In this document: one piece after another, positions 12,600-24,189 of the stretch
Numbering within the stretch: the stretch's first letter is position 1
How the letters are laid out: each line of letters starts with the position of its first letter
Assembly: GCF_030272615.1 (NCBI RefSeq)
Contig: NC_081414.1
Coordinates: 311,938,164 to 312,002,163, forward strand
Direction: 5' to 3'
DNA from: Cryptomeria japonica
Lineage: Eukaryota; Streptophyta; Pinopsida; Cupressales; Cupressaceae
DNA: 64,000 nucleotides
The notes under the pieces: generated by a model
Told to the model about the DNA's origin: nothing
Seen by the model: the letters and a program-made list of their open reading frames with translations, nothing else
Database searches by the model: none
Position numbers and translations under genes: made by a program

Positions 12600-14399
12600 T
12601 AGAAACCATTTAAAATAAGCATTTTTAGGCTCAATGATATTATTCTAGAATCTATCAAAAATATCATGCCAAATTTTGTTAGATAATTTCACCTACCAAG
12701 TTTGGTTAAGATAATCAACTAAATCAACATTGTTACAAAGAAAATTATAAATTATCTTAGTATTCATTTTCATCAAAGCAGTCACGTCAAACCACCTATA
12801 ATTTTTAAATCTATCCTTGCCAATATAAAAAACGTGGGAAGGAGAAGATGAGCACAGGCTTCTCTAAGGATAAAATATGTTCTCCAATTAGAGGGGGGAA
12901 GATTAAATTCTTGGCTCAATGAGGCCCGATATTTTATTTGTCCTTCTTGTAGAATGCCACTAAAGCACTTAATACCCTTAAGGTACCATTTCCTAGCAAA
13001 GAAACCTTAAAGGAGGGCAAGCGGTTTATCCTTGTGAAGAAGGGTCCACCATATGGATCTCTCTCCATTGATACTATTATTATCTACAATCATCCCATTA
13101 TGGTTAATAAGGCTTTTGACATTCTCCCAAGCTTTCCAAATGGTTTCAAACATTGTGGATCCAACAAAAGCTACTAGAATGTTGCCAGGTAATAAATCAT
13201 TGAGAGAAATAAGCTTCCAAGTCTTGGATTGCTTGGGGACAGATAGGCTAATGTTGTTTCTAACAAGCACCTTTCAAGGTTCATACCCTTTTAGGGATTT
13301 GAAGATCCATTTGACTATAAGTGCAATCCTTTAGATCTTAAGATCTTTTAAGCATACCCCACACCTCTTATCCAAACAACACCATTGCCACTTCATGAAG
13401 TGTTTCTTGTTCTTACCTTTTCCACTAGACCACAAAAACCTTCTTATATGCTTTTGAATATTGTTAACTTGATAACTGATAAAGAACCAAATTGAGGAGT
13501 AGCAGAATTATGGGAACACAATAAGTTTTTACAAACCTATATTTTGCTAGCTAATGAGAGGAATGGTTCGTTCCATCTTCCTAGCTGCTTGTCAATTTTC
13601 TCTTTGATCCACAACCACATGTCTTTTAGGCATGGATTAATTGCGAAAAGGATACCCACGTATCTCAGTTTTTTGGTGGGTTCACCCCACTTGAAGTTGT
13701 ATTTTTTAAACCACAAAGGGGGTTATTCAATCCATCTTAGAATTATTTACTTGGCATTAGATATTTTTGGCCAGATGTATCACATAAGATATTGAGCTTC
13801 TTCATGAGAGATTCCAATTTTTTTCCTTGAGTTCAAGGAATAAATCAATATCATCTACAAATTCAATGTTTAAGAGATCCTCCATGTTGGGGAGGAAAAT
13901 GCCCTTGACTTTGGGTGAAAGGGATGTTTCTTTGAACAAATACTATATAACATCAGATGCAATTATGAACAAGATAAGGGGCTAGGAGGTAGCACTGCCT
14001 AATATATTTTTAAAGATTAAAAAACTCAATTAAGGAGCCATTGGAATCCAATTGAGTAGATGCATCTTTCATTAGAGTTCAAACCAGGTGATAAAAATTG
14101 GCAGGAAATAAAAATCTTCTAAGGTCATGATCAAGAAGGACCATTCTACCCCATCATATGCTTTGTTCAAAATAAAATAAAATATTACAACATTTTGATT
14201 AGAGGCCTTGACCCAACTCATTACCTCACAACTTGTCAATAGGTTCTCCAAGATATATCTTCCCTTTACAAACCCTATTTGTTTATTGCTTACAAAATTT
14301 AGTAGATTTTCAACCAATCTCAGAGCAATAATTTTTGCAATGATCTTGTATGAAACATTCATTAGTGTAATCGATCTCCAATTATTTATGAGGGTCTTT
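12600..14399 (-). pseudogene. LINE (L1-type) reverse transcriptase relic
   Basis: Read on the minus strand from 14399 downward, the frames give NWRSITL then MNVSYKIIAKIIALRL, QIGFVKGRYI and NKAYDGVEW. These are conserved blocks of plant L1-type non-LTR reverse transcriptases. Further down, FVDDID near 13845-13862 is the catalytic YADD-type box with its Asp pair kept. A C-terminal segment follows at about 13270-13007 (for example SLNDLLPGNI and FETIWKAWENV). Many stops and frameshifts interrupt it, and neither an intact ORF1 nor the endonuclease is present. The upstream end is cut exactly where the LTR of element B begins at 14400, so B inserted into or beside this LINE. Confidence 0.8.
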
Positions 14400-15035
14400 T
14401 GTTAGTGTAGGTTTTTTATTTTTCCTTATGCTAGGGGGTATTTAATTTCCTACACATATTATTTAAGCTTGCTTAGGTTATTAGGAGTGGTTAATATGAG
14501 GACACATGGCAAAATACTTCATCTACATGTGTAACTCCAACCTACTCATGGGTGGTTGAGTTACACACTCTCTTTTGGCTTGTTGTGCCACCTCTCATAT
14601 CCTTGGTTTTGTCATTTTCTAAGTGGGTTATGGGATAGTTGGGTTTCTCACCCTTTTTCAGCTTTATGTGCCACCTTTATAACTCCTTTTTTGTTTTTAT
14701 GTAAGGAGGTTATGTCACATAGTTTGACATTTACCAAGTAGGTAAAACCTCTCACTTTTAATGGGGAGTGTGAGTTAATGCACCTCTTGGATGAATATGC
14801 TATTATTTTTCTATATAATAAGCACTATACTCTCACCTTCACTAGTTCAGTGATAACTCATGAGAGTATTGAGAGTCTTCTCAAAATTCTCTTTCTTTGT
14901 CTCTATTATTCTCTCATTTCAAATTTATCTTCATTCAGTTATTTTGATCTTCAATCATCTGTTTCTTAAAGTTGCATGTGATCTACGACTCACATTAGAT
15001 CCTAGCTTGGTTCTTGATTCTTGCGAGATCTAACA
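14400..15035 (+). repeat. 5' LTR of element B
   Basis: 636 bp, beginning TGTTAGTGTAGG and ending GATCTAACA. It contains a TATA-like CTATATAATA near 14812. No second copy exists here, so the left edge rests on the TG, the LINE break and the PBS spacing. Confidence 0.75.
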
Positions 15036-15047
15036 TGGTATTAGAGC
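15036..15047 (+). other. Primer binding site of element B
   Basis: TGGTATTAGAGC directly follows the LTR CA end. It is the tRNA-Met type PBS with one substitution. Confidence 0.8.
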
Positions 15048-15218
15048 CATGTTGTCTGGTATAGCTCATTGTTTTTCTAAAAAAATTTAGAGAGATTTGA
15101 GATAACTAAATAGCTAATAATTTCCTTAAAAAGCAAGTATGCTATTCTCCTAAATTCTTGTGTGACTCGAAGAATCATAACAATTTAGAGAAAAATAAGC
15201 TTCTAGCTAATCTAGTTG

Positions 15219-15255
<37 letters not shown>

Positions 15256-15709
15256 CCTTTGAGATCTGAGTGACTGTAACATTTTGGTAATATCAAAGGC
15301 TATTTTAAGCATTTCTAGATGGTCCAAAAGTCTTGAGAAAGTCAAAAGTGACTTTTATTCACCAAAATTAGAGTTTGGAGGACACAGTAAAAATCAGAGT
15401 GAATAAAATTTCTTTTTTTTTAACTAGAGTTTTTATTTTGGCTTTATAATTTTAGCTTCCACTCATTTACAGGAAAAATGATTTTTGGGTCTACTTCCCA
15501 ACATAAAAAACCATTTAGGTATCTCCTCTTTTTTCCATAAAATTAATAAATTTTGCTTAAAATGAGTTTGAATAGGGCGTGAGCTATTTTTGACTGATAG
15601 ATTTAGCAACTTTTTAAAAAATTGCATAACGTTTTCCATGAATGTCATTTTTTTGAAAATGAGTACTTGATGAAAGCTATAAATGAGCAATTTCCATCCA
15701 TGATGTTTT
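15048..15709 (+). other. Leader of element B with (GT)n microsatellite
   Basis: Non-coding leader split by element C. It contains a pure GT dinucleotide tract at about 15222-15254. Confidence 0.6.
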
Positions 15710-17106
15710 TGACGCCCTCCTAAATGGCACAAGGTTAGTAAATGATCAACAACACAAAAAGACACAAAACCGTTAGATTGTTAGTGTTAGTCAATCAAAA
15801 ACTAATCTAAAAAGGCATATCAAGAGAGATACTAAAAACATGCTAATATATCTAACTAAAGAAGCAAAGATGATGAGACATCTCCAAATGCCTCTTAGCA
15901 TGGTCTTAGTTCCTTTCTCCCTTGTTCCTCTCCTCTCCAAGTTCCAAAATAGTGTAGCTCTCAGCAGCTTTTTGCACTATGGATGCTTATGGAGGATTGA
16001 GATTGTAGTATTGAGCTCTAAATGTGAAATAAAAAGCTAATGCTATGCTATTGATGCTAAAATGATATATTTTAACCAAAATAACAAGATATTAGATTGT
16101 CTATGCTAAAATGCTCTCTTAAAATGTCTATAACTTAAATGCATACAAGTTTTCAGGATCTGGATTATGAAGAAATGGGCTCTATTTATAGGAAAAATGG
16201 AGCAATGGATGGTTGAGATTGAACAATCTCAACAAGGGTCAGGATTGAATGATTTCAAATCCATGTGAGGGCTTTCAACCCAATCCCAGGATGACAAGTG
16301 TCAATGTGAGATAGGTTGAGAGGGGAGGGAATAAGCATTAAATGCCTGATATGACCTTGGGATTTAGAGTCAAGGTTGGTTGAATGAATAAACTCTTTAT
16401 TCAAAGAATAAAGCTTTTATCCAATGGATAAACTCTTGTGCAAATGTGAAATGGATGGATATGGTCAAAACAATAAATGTTTGGGGAGACAAGTTTGAAA
16501 TAACCATAAATGGTTATGTAAGAGCCATAAATGGTCATGTAAGAGCCTTTAGTGGTCTTTGAAGACTTTGGGGGTTAATTTGTTGAACACACAAAGCATT
16601 AAATGCTTTTCAAAGACTTTGGAGTTTTTGAGAAGTGACTCCATTTTGCTTAGGAATGTGACAATAATTAGGGGATGGATTAGGCTAATTAGGAAGGGGT
16701 TAGAAGAATCTAGAAGGGGATTAGATTTTGCAAGTGGATTTGGTGGGTGAGGGAAAATAGGATTTTATTAAAATAAATTAATTTATTTCAATAAATCTGT
16801 GCAAGTTGCATTTGTAGGAAAATGCAAGTGGGGGGGAGATAATGATTTAAATAAATGTTTTATTTAATTTATTTAAAAGAGGAATAGGGGGATTTAATTA
16901 AATAAATAGATTTTATTTATTTAATTGATTTGTATTTGGTTTAATGAATTAATTAAAATAAATTGAATAATTTATTTAATTAATAGAAGAATGTTTGGGG
17001 ATGAATTGATTAAATATTAATTTAATTAACTGATGGCTAGTGGATTTTTAATCAAATAAATAGTGAATATTTATTTAATTAAGCTGGACAGATTTGTGTG
17101 ACTACA
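15710..17106 (-). repeat. 3' LTR of element C
   Basis: 1397 bp; on the plus strand it reads TGACGCC...GACTACA. It contains short tandem repeats near 16503-16555 (AGCCATAAATGGT(T/C)ATGTAAG) and AT-rich TTTAATT runs at 16780-17080. The minus-strand TATA box equivalent is at 16183-16190. Confidence 0.95.
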
Positions 17107-17120
17107 TTTGCCCCTCTTTG
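17107..17120 (-). other. Polypurine tract of element C
   Basis: In element sense CAAAGAGGGGCAAA lies directly against the 3' LTR. Confidence 0.85.
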
Positions 17121-19535
17121 AGACGGTGCGGTTTATCGCGTCGTTTCAAAGAAAGAAAAATAGGTGTGAAGAAATGCCCCATAAAATGTTAATTTAATGG
17201 GTGGTATGCCCCCTCGAGAGATGGGCCGAATTTTTTTGAAAAATCGGGCGATCTCTCGAAAAAGAACGAAAATTGGCAGGGTGGTAGAAGAGAAGAAGTT
17301 AGCCACAATAGTGAAAGAATGGAAGAAAAATAGAGTAAATACGGAGAAACAACAAGCCAGCGAGTACCCTAAGGTCATGCAAGAGATACATAGTAGATGT
17401 AGTGTGGGGTTTGGATTGATGCTATACAATTGATCAAAATTGGTTGGACAATCTGGTGCAATCGGTTTAATTGCCCCGGTCAAGTCAAAGCGTGACAGTT
17501 GATGTCAGTTGTTTGCTTGGACAAGATAAAATCTGAGTAAGTGAATCAAAGTGACCTGACGAGACTTAGGCAATTGATGTAATTGCCCGATGAAGTCAAG
17601 GTATATGAAGCAAAATACTCGTTGAGACGTAGACAATTGATGCAATTGTCTGATGTGATTGTGTCTGATTGGTTGATCAATTGATAGTGTGTGCATGTGA
17701 TGGATGGTTGTGGGGAATCATGGCAGCCTCGTTGAGACTAGGCCATTATGATAAATGCCTGATGTAGTCTAGGATTACCATGATCGATTACCTGTTGAGA
17801 CCCGAAGATACTTGATCAGAGTATCTGCTGATAGTCTAGGTGTGTGTGAGTCGAGGTACCTGTGCAGAGAGAGTAACTTGCCTGGCTTATTGGATGACTT
17901 AGCATAGGAAACACAATCCCTCCTATTTAGAGATGGATGGTGATGAACGTGGCTTGATTGGGTTGATTGAGAAACGATGTAGGGTATGTGATGCTGATTA
18001 TCGAGATGGGGAGGGTGAGGGGGGGGGTTCAATGTTAGATAGAAGAAATGGAGAAACTATGACTCATTCCTATGGAAGAAGAGGAAAATAGAGTATGCAT
18101 TATTATGACTATGTATGCATGATATGTAGCTATTATGAATGTATGGATGGGTGGAATGCAATGAAATGCAATATATACAGATGAGATGAGATGACGATCC
18201 ATAGTGCTCTATTTTCATCATTGAGCTTTAAAATGTTGGAAGAGAATACAAGCATCTTGACATAATGATTCAAGATGACCTGAGATGGATTTTATATAGC
18301 AAGTTAATACAAGCGACTTGATATAAGGGTCAAGTCGACCAGAGTATTGCTTGCGGAACAGACAAGGATTATCTTCGTTCATGCATGACTTGGATCATCC
18401 TCCTTGATCTTAGGCTGATCATATCCTGAGACAAATGCATACCGTACTAAGAGATAAAACCTTTATCCAGTTTGGATGAGGTAGGAGGAACCAAAGGAAG
18501 AGCATTGTACCTGCAAACAAACAGTATATACATAAAGAATAAAGAATAAGGATCCTTGGTAATGGTTCATGCCCATATGGTCGAGGTATATGCTGTAGTC
18601 AGCAAGCCGTAGTGATCTATGACTGTATTTTTGCCTATGATCACATAGCTTAGTGGACTTCCCACGTAGACACCATTAGTACATGCCCTAGAACTTCATC
18701 GGAAATAATGCACAAACAAAACAAAACAATGCTGAAAAGATCCCGATATAGATAAACAAATGATTGTACTCACAAATCAACCAAGTATTTGATAGCTTAA
18801 CATAATTTTCTTGTCAAAGAAAATGTCACTTTTGTCTTTGTTCTGGTAAGGAAGGATGCATCCTTGTTGAAGACAGTTTTGAGTGTTGATGTGGATTGTG
18901 TGGTCGATTGATAAATGGTCATTTGTGTGAGTATTTTGTCAATGTTTATCTTGGTATCTACGGATGAGTATGTACAAGGTGTTGCCATGTTTTTGTGTGA
19001 TTTTCGATGTTTTCTGATGTTTTTGAATTTTGTTTTGTTTTGTTTTTGTTTTTATTTTTATTTTGTGTTGAGACATTTATGAATGGTTTTGGTATTTTGA
19101 TGATTGTTTTGAATGAAGAGCTTGAATGAATCATAATACAATGTAGAATCCACTTCCATCAATAGGTTAAGGGCATTGCCCCTAGTTTTAGACATGACTA
19201 TGAAAAAGTGGGATGCTTAGACGCATGAAGTATTTATCATATTTGTAGAAAAATAACAAGCCATGGTTTTGGACAGATGGATGTATGGATGAAGTAGATG
19301 TAATCGCAACAAGTCTGAAAGACAATGGAGTCAGAGCCTTTACGAGTGGCACCTATTTGCCAGGTTTTTACCATCGCACTTACCCAAGGTGCCACCGGAG
19401 TGGTTGTTCACCGTTTGGATGCATGATTTTTCTTTACTTTTTTTTTTTGTTTTTGTTTTTGCATTTCTTCAGGACATTTTTCTGAATGTTTTTGGTATTT
19501 TCTGGTATGCAGGGGAGCCTGATGCTCTGTACACC
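17121..19535 (-). other. 3' non-coding region of element C with hairpin arrays
   Basis: This 2.4-kb stretch between the integrase stop and the PPT has no convincing coding frame. It holds at least six perfect or near-perfect inverted repeats in two groups. Group 1: GGCAATT/AATTGCC at 17569-17587, AGACAATT/AATTGTCT at 17631-17651, AGGC(C)ATT/AATGCCT at 17740-17760, and AGATACT/AGTATCT at 17806-17826. Group 2: CATCTTGA/TCAAGATG at 18253-18277 and CGACTTGA/TCAAGTCG at 18314-18337. Flanks are conserved within each group while stems change on both sides together. Long 3' non-coding regions are common in Tat elements; the hairpin series is what stands out. Confidence 0.75.
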
Positions 19536-21389
19536 TTAGGTATAAAATCGTTTGAGGTGCATGCTGTTGATTGGATCTGCAAGCGGTTCTCCTTCTGATG
19601 TAGCCAACTGATATGCCCCGGACCCAAATACAGCAGTGACAACATATGGGCCTAGCCAGTTTGATTCAAACTTGCCCTGATGTTCTCTGTTTGGTTGATT
19701 GCGAGGATTCTCTCATAGAACAAGATCACCTACCTCAAATGTACGAGGTCTAACTTGGTGATTGTAGCTTCTGCTCATGCGCTACTGATAGGCTTTGAGA
19801 TGGTTGTATGCAGCTTGTCGCTTTTCATCAAGTAACTCTAAGTCCTGAAGACGGGACACTCTATATGCTTTGTCATCTATCAGATTATGCAAGGAAACCC
19901 GTAATGATGGTATCTCGACCTCAATAGGAAAGATAGCTTCTGCACCATAGACCAATGAATAAGGAGTTGCACCTGTAGGGGTTCGAATGCTAGTTCGATA
20001 TGCCCATAGCGCTGGATTTAGTTGAACATGCCAATCACGACCAGCATCATTGACTGTCTTCTTAAGGATTCTTAATATGTTCTTATTTGATGCTTCGGCC
20101 TGACCATTGCCTTGTGGGTAATAGGGGGTGGAAAAGCGGTGTTGGATATGAAATTTCTCACAAAGTTCACGAACATCCTGATTTTTGAAAGGAAGACCAT
20201 TATCTGTGATGATGGACATGGGTACACCATACCGGCAGATGATGTAGTTGAGGATGAATGAGGCAATCTGCTTGTCGGTGACTTGGGTAAGTGGAATAGC
20301 TTCGATCCACTTTGTGAAATATTCGGTGGCAGTAACAATGAATTTATGGCCATTGGATGAAGATGGATGGATTTTACCCACAAGGTCAAGGCCCCATTGA
20401 CAGAAAGGCCATGGTGTCGTGATTGGTTGTAGTTCCTGCGCGGGTGCATGTATCAGGTCGCCATGAACTTGGCATTTCTTGCACTTCCTGACAAAGTAGT
20501 AGGAATCTTTTTCTATAGATGGCCAATAATATCCAGCTCGCAGGAGTTTCTTGGCTAGTGATGGACCACTTGAATGAGTCCTGCAAATTCCTTCATGTAC
20601 CTCTTCCAAAGCCTTTGTTATCTCATCTTGTTCCAGACATCGAAGGAGAGTACCATCAAGACCGCATCGGTATAGGGTGTCGGCAATAATGGTATATCGA
20701 GCAGTTTGGCGAATGAAGGTTTTACATTGGTTATTTGATTGGTTGGGGGGAAGGGTGTGATCACGGAGATAGGTGTAGAACTCACCGTACCATGTGGATT
20801 CGGAACCGACAAGGCGACATATCATCTCGAATTCAGGGATATCATAAGCGGGGATCCAAAGCTGTTCGACCAAGAACTCGTAGCGTGTTGAATTCTGTGG
20901 AAGATCTAGGAGAGATACGATGGTAGCCATAGCGTCAGTGGCTCGATTATGATCTCTTGGTATCTGCTCAAAAGTGATAGTAGTAAATGATGTCTTTAGG
21001 TTGTCCACCATTTGCTTATATGGCATGAGTTTATCATCTTTAGTCTGATATTCATCGGTTGCTTGTCGAATGACCAGTTGTGAGTCACCATATACTTGCA
21101 GTTCTTGTAATTTCCATTGTACAGCTAGCCTGAGTCCTGTGATCAAGGCCTCATACTCTGCTATGTTGTTGGTGCATGGAAATGTGATCCTGTAAGACTT
21201 CGGGATGCTATCACCTTGGGGTGTGATAAACAGAATGCCTGCCCCCGAGCCATGCCTAGTGTATGAACCATCAAAGTATAATTTCCATGGATGTGCTGTT
21301 GTGATCATGAATATCTCTTCATCTGGAAAATTGGAAATAAGAGGATGATCATCTGTGAGGGGTGCATCGGCCAACTGATCTACAATAAC
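19536..21389 (-). pseudogene. Second RNase H plus integrase of element C
   Basis: One frame from about 21389 to the stop at 19536-19538, broken by TAG at 19779-19781 and TGA at 19713-19715. The longest open part starts at Met 21374. Residues ~30-165 form an archaeal-type RNase H: YFDGS with Asp35, NNIAEYEAL, YGDSQL and RDHNRATDAM supply the acidic residues. Next is the integrase HHCC zinc region (HEGICRTH, then CKKCQ), and the catalytic core with the Asp of GLDLVG, the Asp of ITDNG and the Glu of GQAEASN. After the TAG comes a C-terminal GPY/F-type module (GKFESNWLGPY) ending near HLKRFYT. The enzyme would join element DNA to the chromosome. Key catalytic residues are kept; the damage is by stops only. 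Confidence 0.88.
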
Positions 21390-21959
21390 TTAACCTTTGA
21401 TAGCTTTACGGTCCACGTACTCGATGTCAAATTCACTCAGAATCATCACCCATTTGGCCAAGCGGCCTGTCAATGCTGCTTTGCTGAGTAAATACTTGAG
21501 TGGATCAATCTTTGCAATGAGTTGTACCTTGTGTGTTAACAGATAGTGCCTCAATTTAGTGGCTGCCAGGATTACTGCTAGGCAAGCTTGCTCAATAGGT
21601 GTGTAATTGAGTTCATAGCCCACCAGTGTGCGAGAGATGTAGTATACAACACACTCTTTGCCTTTTGCATTATGTTGTGCCAGTAATACACCTAATGCTG
21701 TACTTGTTGCCGAGATATAGAGTAACAATGGTCTACTTGGATCTGGTGGCATCAACAATGGTGGATTCATGAGATAGTCTTTAAGCGTCTGAAATGCTTG
21801 CTGGCATCGGGCATCCCACTGAAAGCGGATGTTCTTGTGTAGCAGATGTGTAAATGGGTGACACTTATCAGCCAATTGTGCAATGAATCTTCGGATGGAT
21901 TGAAGTTGGCCTTGTAATGTCCTTAGTTGGCTGATATTCTTTGGTGGTGGCATATCCAT
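21390..21959 (-). pseudogene. RT thumb and first RNase H domain of element C
   Basis: 190 codons, in the same frame as the integrase part and separated from it by TAA at 21387-21389. It opens with the reverse transcriptase connection (PPPKNISQLRTLQGQL, FIAQLADKCHPFTHLL) and continues into the Ty3-type RNase H (FQTLKDYL, LLLYISATSTALGVLLAQ, CVVYYISRTL, KLRHYL). Where Ty3 RNase H normally has its first catalytic Asp (a T-D-A-S-type motif), this reads YISATST. The domain therefore looks non-catalytic. This matches the known pattern in elements with a second RNase H, where the first becomes a tether. A frameshift near 21962 separates it from the upstream RT. Confidence 0.85.
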
Positions 21960-22714
21960 GATTGCCTTAACTTTTCTGGATCGACCTCAATACCTTTGCT
22001 TGAGACAATGTATCCTAGAAGTTTCCCGGAGGTTACTCCAAAGACACATTTCTTTGGGTTGAGTCGAACATGATATTGTTCCAGTCTATCAAAGATTTTA
22101 TCTAAGATGTGGAGATGTCATTCTCTGGTGAGTGATTTTGCTAGTAAGTCATCCACATAATCTTCCATCATAGTATGCATCATGTCATGGAAGATGGTGG
22201 TCATTGCTCTTTGATAGGTTGCTCCTGCATTCTTGAGACTGAAAGGCATCACATTCTAGCAATATGTGCCCCATGGAATGGTGAAGGCGGTCTTATGTTG
22301 ATCTTCTGGTGCGATTTTTATCTGATTGTATCCTGAAAAGCCATCCATGAGTGAAAGCATGGCATGTCCTGCTGTCAGATCCACTATGATGTCGATATTT
22401 GGAAGGGGGAAGTCATCCTTAGGACATGCCTTATTCAGATCTCTGAAGTCAGTACAAATGCGGATGCCCCCTTTTGGTTTGCCGACAGGCACAATATTGG
22501 AGATCCACTCTGCGTAATCAATTGGTCTAATGAAACCAACGTCTAGGAGTTTCTTGAGTTCTGTTTTGACTAGCACTGCAATCTGAGGATGCATCTTACG
22601 AAGCTTCTGCTTGACAGGTTTGGCTCCTTCTGCTACGGTGAGGTGATGCATGACTAAATCAGGATCAAGCCCAGGCATGTCTGCATATGACCATGCGAAG
22701 TTGATCTGACGCTT
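21960..22714 (-). pseudogene. Reverse transcriptase of element C
   Basis: Frame shared with the upstream linker, with stops TAG at 22256-22258 and TGA at 22118-22120. Visible motifs in order are KPVKQKLRKMHP, GFIRPIDYAEWISNIVPV, GGIRICTDFRDLNKACPKD, MDGFSGYNQI and FTIPWGTYC. After the TAG follow MPFSLKNAGATYQRAM and the catalytic YVDD at 22148-22159. Catalytic Asp residues are intact. The similarity to plant Ty3/gypsy Tat elements is clear. Coding ends in a frameshift near 21962. Confidence 0.9.
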
Positions 22715-23880
22715 CTAGAAGAACTCGATAAATTTAGGTTGTTCCTCTGGAGTGAGAAGAGATGCCAGATGTATGATATGAGGATTTTCAAGAGTCCCCA
22801 CATTGTACTCTTTGGTTTCCTCGATGAGAATTGTTGATCGTTCCTGTTGTGTATTATCAGGGAGAATGTCAAACCCTTCATCCTCAGGTGCCTCAGAGAG
22901 GTTTTCACCATTGGATACGCTCTTTCTTTTTACTTTTGTCGGATCAAACAGTGCCACAGTGTGGTTTTCACTAGAAGATCCATGTTTTATTGTTATATTT
23001 TTACAGCTGAAAGGTTTGGCATCCACCCCGAAGTATGCTGCGCTATTAAGTTCAATGGCGAATCCAGCTTTGTGATCCCCACTTGGTAGGTTATCCCTTA
23101 ATTCCAAAAAGTCAATGATAGCCTCATCGTTTTGGAAGAAGTCAAGACATGGGGGATTTGGTTGGTTCCATTCGATGAGTTCAGGGTGGATAATGGGCAT
23201 TACTTCATCGATTAGGTTAAGTGCATTAGATGTATCAGTGAGGGTTAAGACATTATGGTGAAGGTCATTAATGGTACTCTCCCTGTAAGAATCAGGCGTA
23301 GGATGAGACGTAGGGTCTGTGGAAGACGTTTCCAGTTCAGGAACCCAAGTGGTCTTTATCTGTGCTTCTTCATAAACAGGGATGTCTTTGCATGGTGGAG
23401 GCGGTGATGTGTCTTCCTCATCTGAAGTGTTAAGCTGTACCGAATCAAATTCCCATTCATGTGAGTCGGTCTCTGAATCACTTTCCAGCATCCGATTACT
23501 ATACCATACTGGGATGTCCTTTGAGTTAAATACTGCAGGTGTGATTGGTTGATGTACCTTGGTAATGATCGGTGCTGTAGGGTGGTTGATGGAGATTAAA
23601 GAATCTGATACGGGAAGTATTGGTAGTATTGACTCAGTGGTTTTTGCTGGAACTGCGGGTGCCATAGATGTTGCTGCGGGTTCTGATACAATTGTTGCTA
23701 CTAATGGTGTGGCTGATGGGATGACGAGTTCGTTTGATGGGATGAGTGGCATTGGAGATAGTTGTGTTGGGGTTGTGAGCCTCAGTGGGGCAGTCGGGAT
23801 AGTGCTTGATGCCACTTTGATAATGAAAGGTGGCCTTTTGGCAGTAGGCTGACAAAAGGGTTTGCTGGGTTTCCCTTTGA
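22715..23880 (-). pseudogene. Acidic/proline-rich linker of the element C polyprotein
   Basis: A ~366-codon open stretch (23815-22715) ending in TAG right before the RT motifs and in frame with them. It is rich in Pro, Thr, Ser, Asp and Glu and has no recognised fold. Its C-terminal part (EEQPKFIEFF, then after the stop NFAWSYADMPGLDPDLVMHHL) is the segment normally seen just upstream of RT in plant Ty3/gypsy polyproteins. A long Pro/Ser-rich spacer between protease and RT is unusual for Ty3 elements and may be disordered. Confidence 0.65.
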
Positions 23881-23929
23881 ATTTTAATTTAGGGAAGATC
23901 TCTTTTTCAAAGCCAAGCCTGTATTTCCT

Positions 23930-24042
23930 TTGGGCTTGAATTCCGGCAGCAGAGGTTCATGTCGTCCTTGTTTGCAATATCCCAAAGCACTCTGACCATC
24001 ATACCCCATTCTTTGCATAATGAGGAGGCCTTTGCCATACTA
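23930..24042 (-). pseudogene. G-patch-like segment downstream of protease (element C)
   Basis: Just after an in-frame TAG (24040-24042) the polyprotein frame gives YGKGLLIMQRMGYDGQSA, then LGYCKQGRHEPLLP and GNTGL. The spacing of Gly, hydrophobic and aromatic residues matches the G-patch pattern (G-x-x-hh-x-x-MG-aromatic-x-x-G...LG...QG...P). G-patch domains bind nucleic acid or helicases, and one follows protease in betaretroviruses. A frameshift lies just downstream, near 23890. The assignment is by eye; several glycines are replaced. Confidence 0.55.
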
Positions 24043-24189
24043 GTCCGTAGGAAGTGTAACTCGCGGTATGTCAGTGGTGATGGGATCCTTATAGATCCAT
24101 TCCACCAGGTCCTCATCTTGTGTTTCTTCCTCTTGACTCTTTCCAAGAACGAAAGGCGTCAAAGCACATGCTGGTATGTTTAGTGGTTG

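Noticed and set aside
22803-23089. Plus-strand frames of 80-97 residues across the element C linker
   Set aside because: They are antisense to the polyprotein frame and have no independent support.
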